Origin: Deltaproteobacteria bacterium
Lineage (GTDB): Bacteria > Desulfobacterota > DAOWNY01
Reading direction: 5' to 3'
DNA length: 5,429 nt
NCBI GenBank assembly: GCA_030642325.1
Contig: DAOWNY010000128.1
Location: 1-5,429, forward strand
Shown: positions 4,974-5,429 of the stretch, piece after piece
Layout: each line of letters begins with the position of its first letter
Numbering within the stretch: the first letter of the stretch is position 1
The notes under the pieces: model-generated
What the model was told of the DNA's origin: nothing
Databases searched by the model: none
The model's input: the letters and a program-made list of their open reading frames with translations, nothing else
Position numbers and translations under genes: made by a program

Positions 4974-5429
4974 TAATCTAAAGCGAACTGCAACAATTGT
5001 TTTCATATTTCCGGTCGTCCTCTTTTGGTGGAACTTTTCTGCGGCCGAAGAAAAGAGCGGTTGTCGGAAATGTCACAAGGAAGTCTATAATGAGTTTTAT
5101 ACCTATCCCCATATACCCTTTGAGAAGAGAGAATGTGACAAATGCCATCTTGTCGAAACAGCTTCTGAAATTTCCAAAACCTCCTTTTCCGGGGATAAGG
5201 GAAAAGGGCAATGGGAAAAACTGACGGAAAATTTTTGTTTTAAGGATCATCTGGTGCTGGTGTCCGGGCTGAGTAAAAAGGCAACCTATCGTTTCATAAT
5301 TAACGGGAAGGACGCAAGGGGGAATGATTTTTCTTTTTTTGGGGGGGATTTTATTCCATCCGAACTTCCCATGTGGGAAAACGACAAAAAGGGGCCGGAG
5401 ATTTTTGATATAAAAGTGGTGGAAATAAA
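4963..5429 (+). CDS. Exported c-type cytochrome, N-terminal part (two CxxCH motifs, Fn3-like segment; 3' end outside window)
   Basis: The frame runs open from ATG 4963 to the window end, giving 155 full codons and no stop. Residues 1-28 are a Sec signal peptide: basic SNLKR, a hydrophobic TIVFIFPVVLFWW core, and cleavage after SAA. Two heme c attachment motifs follow, CRKCH (34-38) and CDKCH (58-62). Between them is the stretch YPHIPFEKREC, like the 'HxPF...C..CH' spacing of doubled-CxxCH multiheme cytochromes; His50 is a candidate distal heme ligand. Residues ~94-155 resemble a fibronectin-III-like fold (LSKKATYRFIINGKDARGND) followed by KGPEIFDIKVVEI. The protein should be periplasmic or outer-membrane associated and act in electron transfer, with heme attached by the cytochrome c maturation machinery. 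More hemes may lie beyond the edge. Start choice rests on the signal peptide and the 11-nt overlap with the previous gene. The cytochrome call is strong; its redox partner is unknown. Confidence 0.85.
   Translation, partial: MISSNLKRTATIVFIFPVVLFWWNFSAAEEKSGCRKCHKEVYNEFYTYPHIPFEKRECDKCHLVETASEISKTSFSGDKGKGQWEKLTENFCFKDHLVLVSGLSKKATYRFIINGKDARGNDFSFFGGDFIPSELPMWENDKKGPEIFDIKVVEI
5062..5076 (+). other. Heme c attachment motif 1 (CRKCH)
   Basis: Encodes Cys34-Arg-Lys-Cys37-His38, a canonical CxxCH site about five residues after the predicted signal-peptide cleavage site. Confidence 0.85.
5134..5148 (+). other. Heme c attachment motif 2 (CDKCH)
   Basis: Encodes Cys58-Asp-Lys-Cys61-His62, a second canonical CxxCH site 24 residues after the first, with His50 between them as a possible distal ligand. 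Confidence 0.85.

Noticed and set aside
4997..5224. 75-codon plus-strand open frame in another frame
   Set aside because: It overlaps the cytochrome frame, which has the signal peptide and two CxxCH motifs; this frame has neither.

Overview
The window reads as the interior of one plus-strand operon from a Gram-negative (diderm) bacterium of moderate GC that makes c-type cytochromes. The evidence is an outer-membrane beta-barrel protein with a C-terminal aromatic residue, a lipoprotein with a clear lipobox, several Sec signal peptides and CxxCH heme motifs. Multiheme-rich anaerobes such as Desulfobacterota, Nitrospirota or related uncultured phyla are a plausible source. That is inference, because nothing here is taxonomically diagnostic.

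Layout, all on the plus strand and nearly without gaps. (1) 1-441: C-terminal part of a YVTN-type beta-propeller protein whose start lies upstream. (2) 460-2577: a 705-residue secreted beta-barrel protein with an F5/8 type C (discoidin-like) domain inserted between two strand-rich halves. (3) 2672-3364: a 230-residue lipoprotein with a CsgG/LpoB-like domain and a Lys/Glu-rich tail. (4) 3364-4973: an exported protein with a second CsgG/LpoB-like domain followed by bacterial Ig-like domains. Its reading frame is broken at a run of ten A (4662-4671) and resumes in the -1 frame. (5) 4963 to the window end: the N-terminal part of an exported c-type cytochrome with two CxxCH motifs and a fibronectin-III-like segment, running off the edge.

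Genes 3/4 and 4/5 overlap (1 and 11 nt) and genes 1/2 are 18 nt apart, so co-transcription and translational coupling are likely. The only sizeable gap is 94 nt at 2578-2671. No promoter, terminator, RNA gene, mobile element or CRISPR array is visible.

All five products carry export signals or are of typically extracytoplasmic families. The set of large barrel, multiheme-type cytochrome, propeller and CsgG/LpoB-like factors suggests an envelope complex, possibly a porin-cytochrome electron conduit or a secretion/assembly machine. That role is inferred from context and not shown by any one gene. The most notable points are the A10 frameshift, the tandem CsgG/LpoB-like paralogues, the discoidin domain inside the barrel protein, and the cytochrome at the 3' edge.
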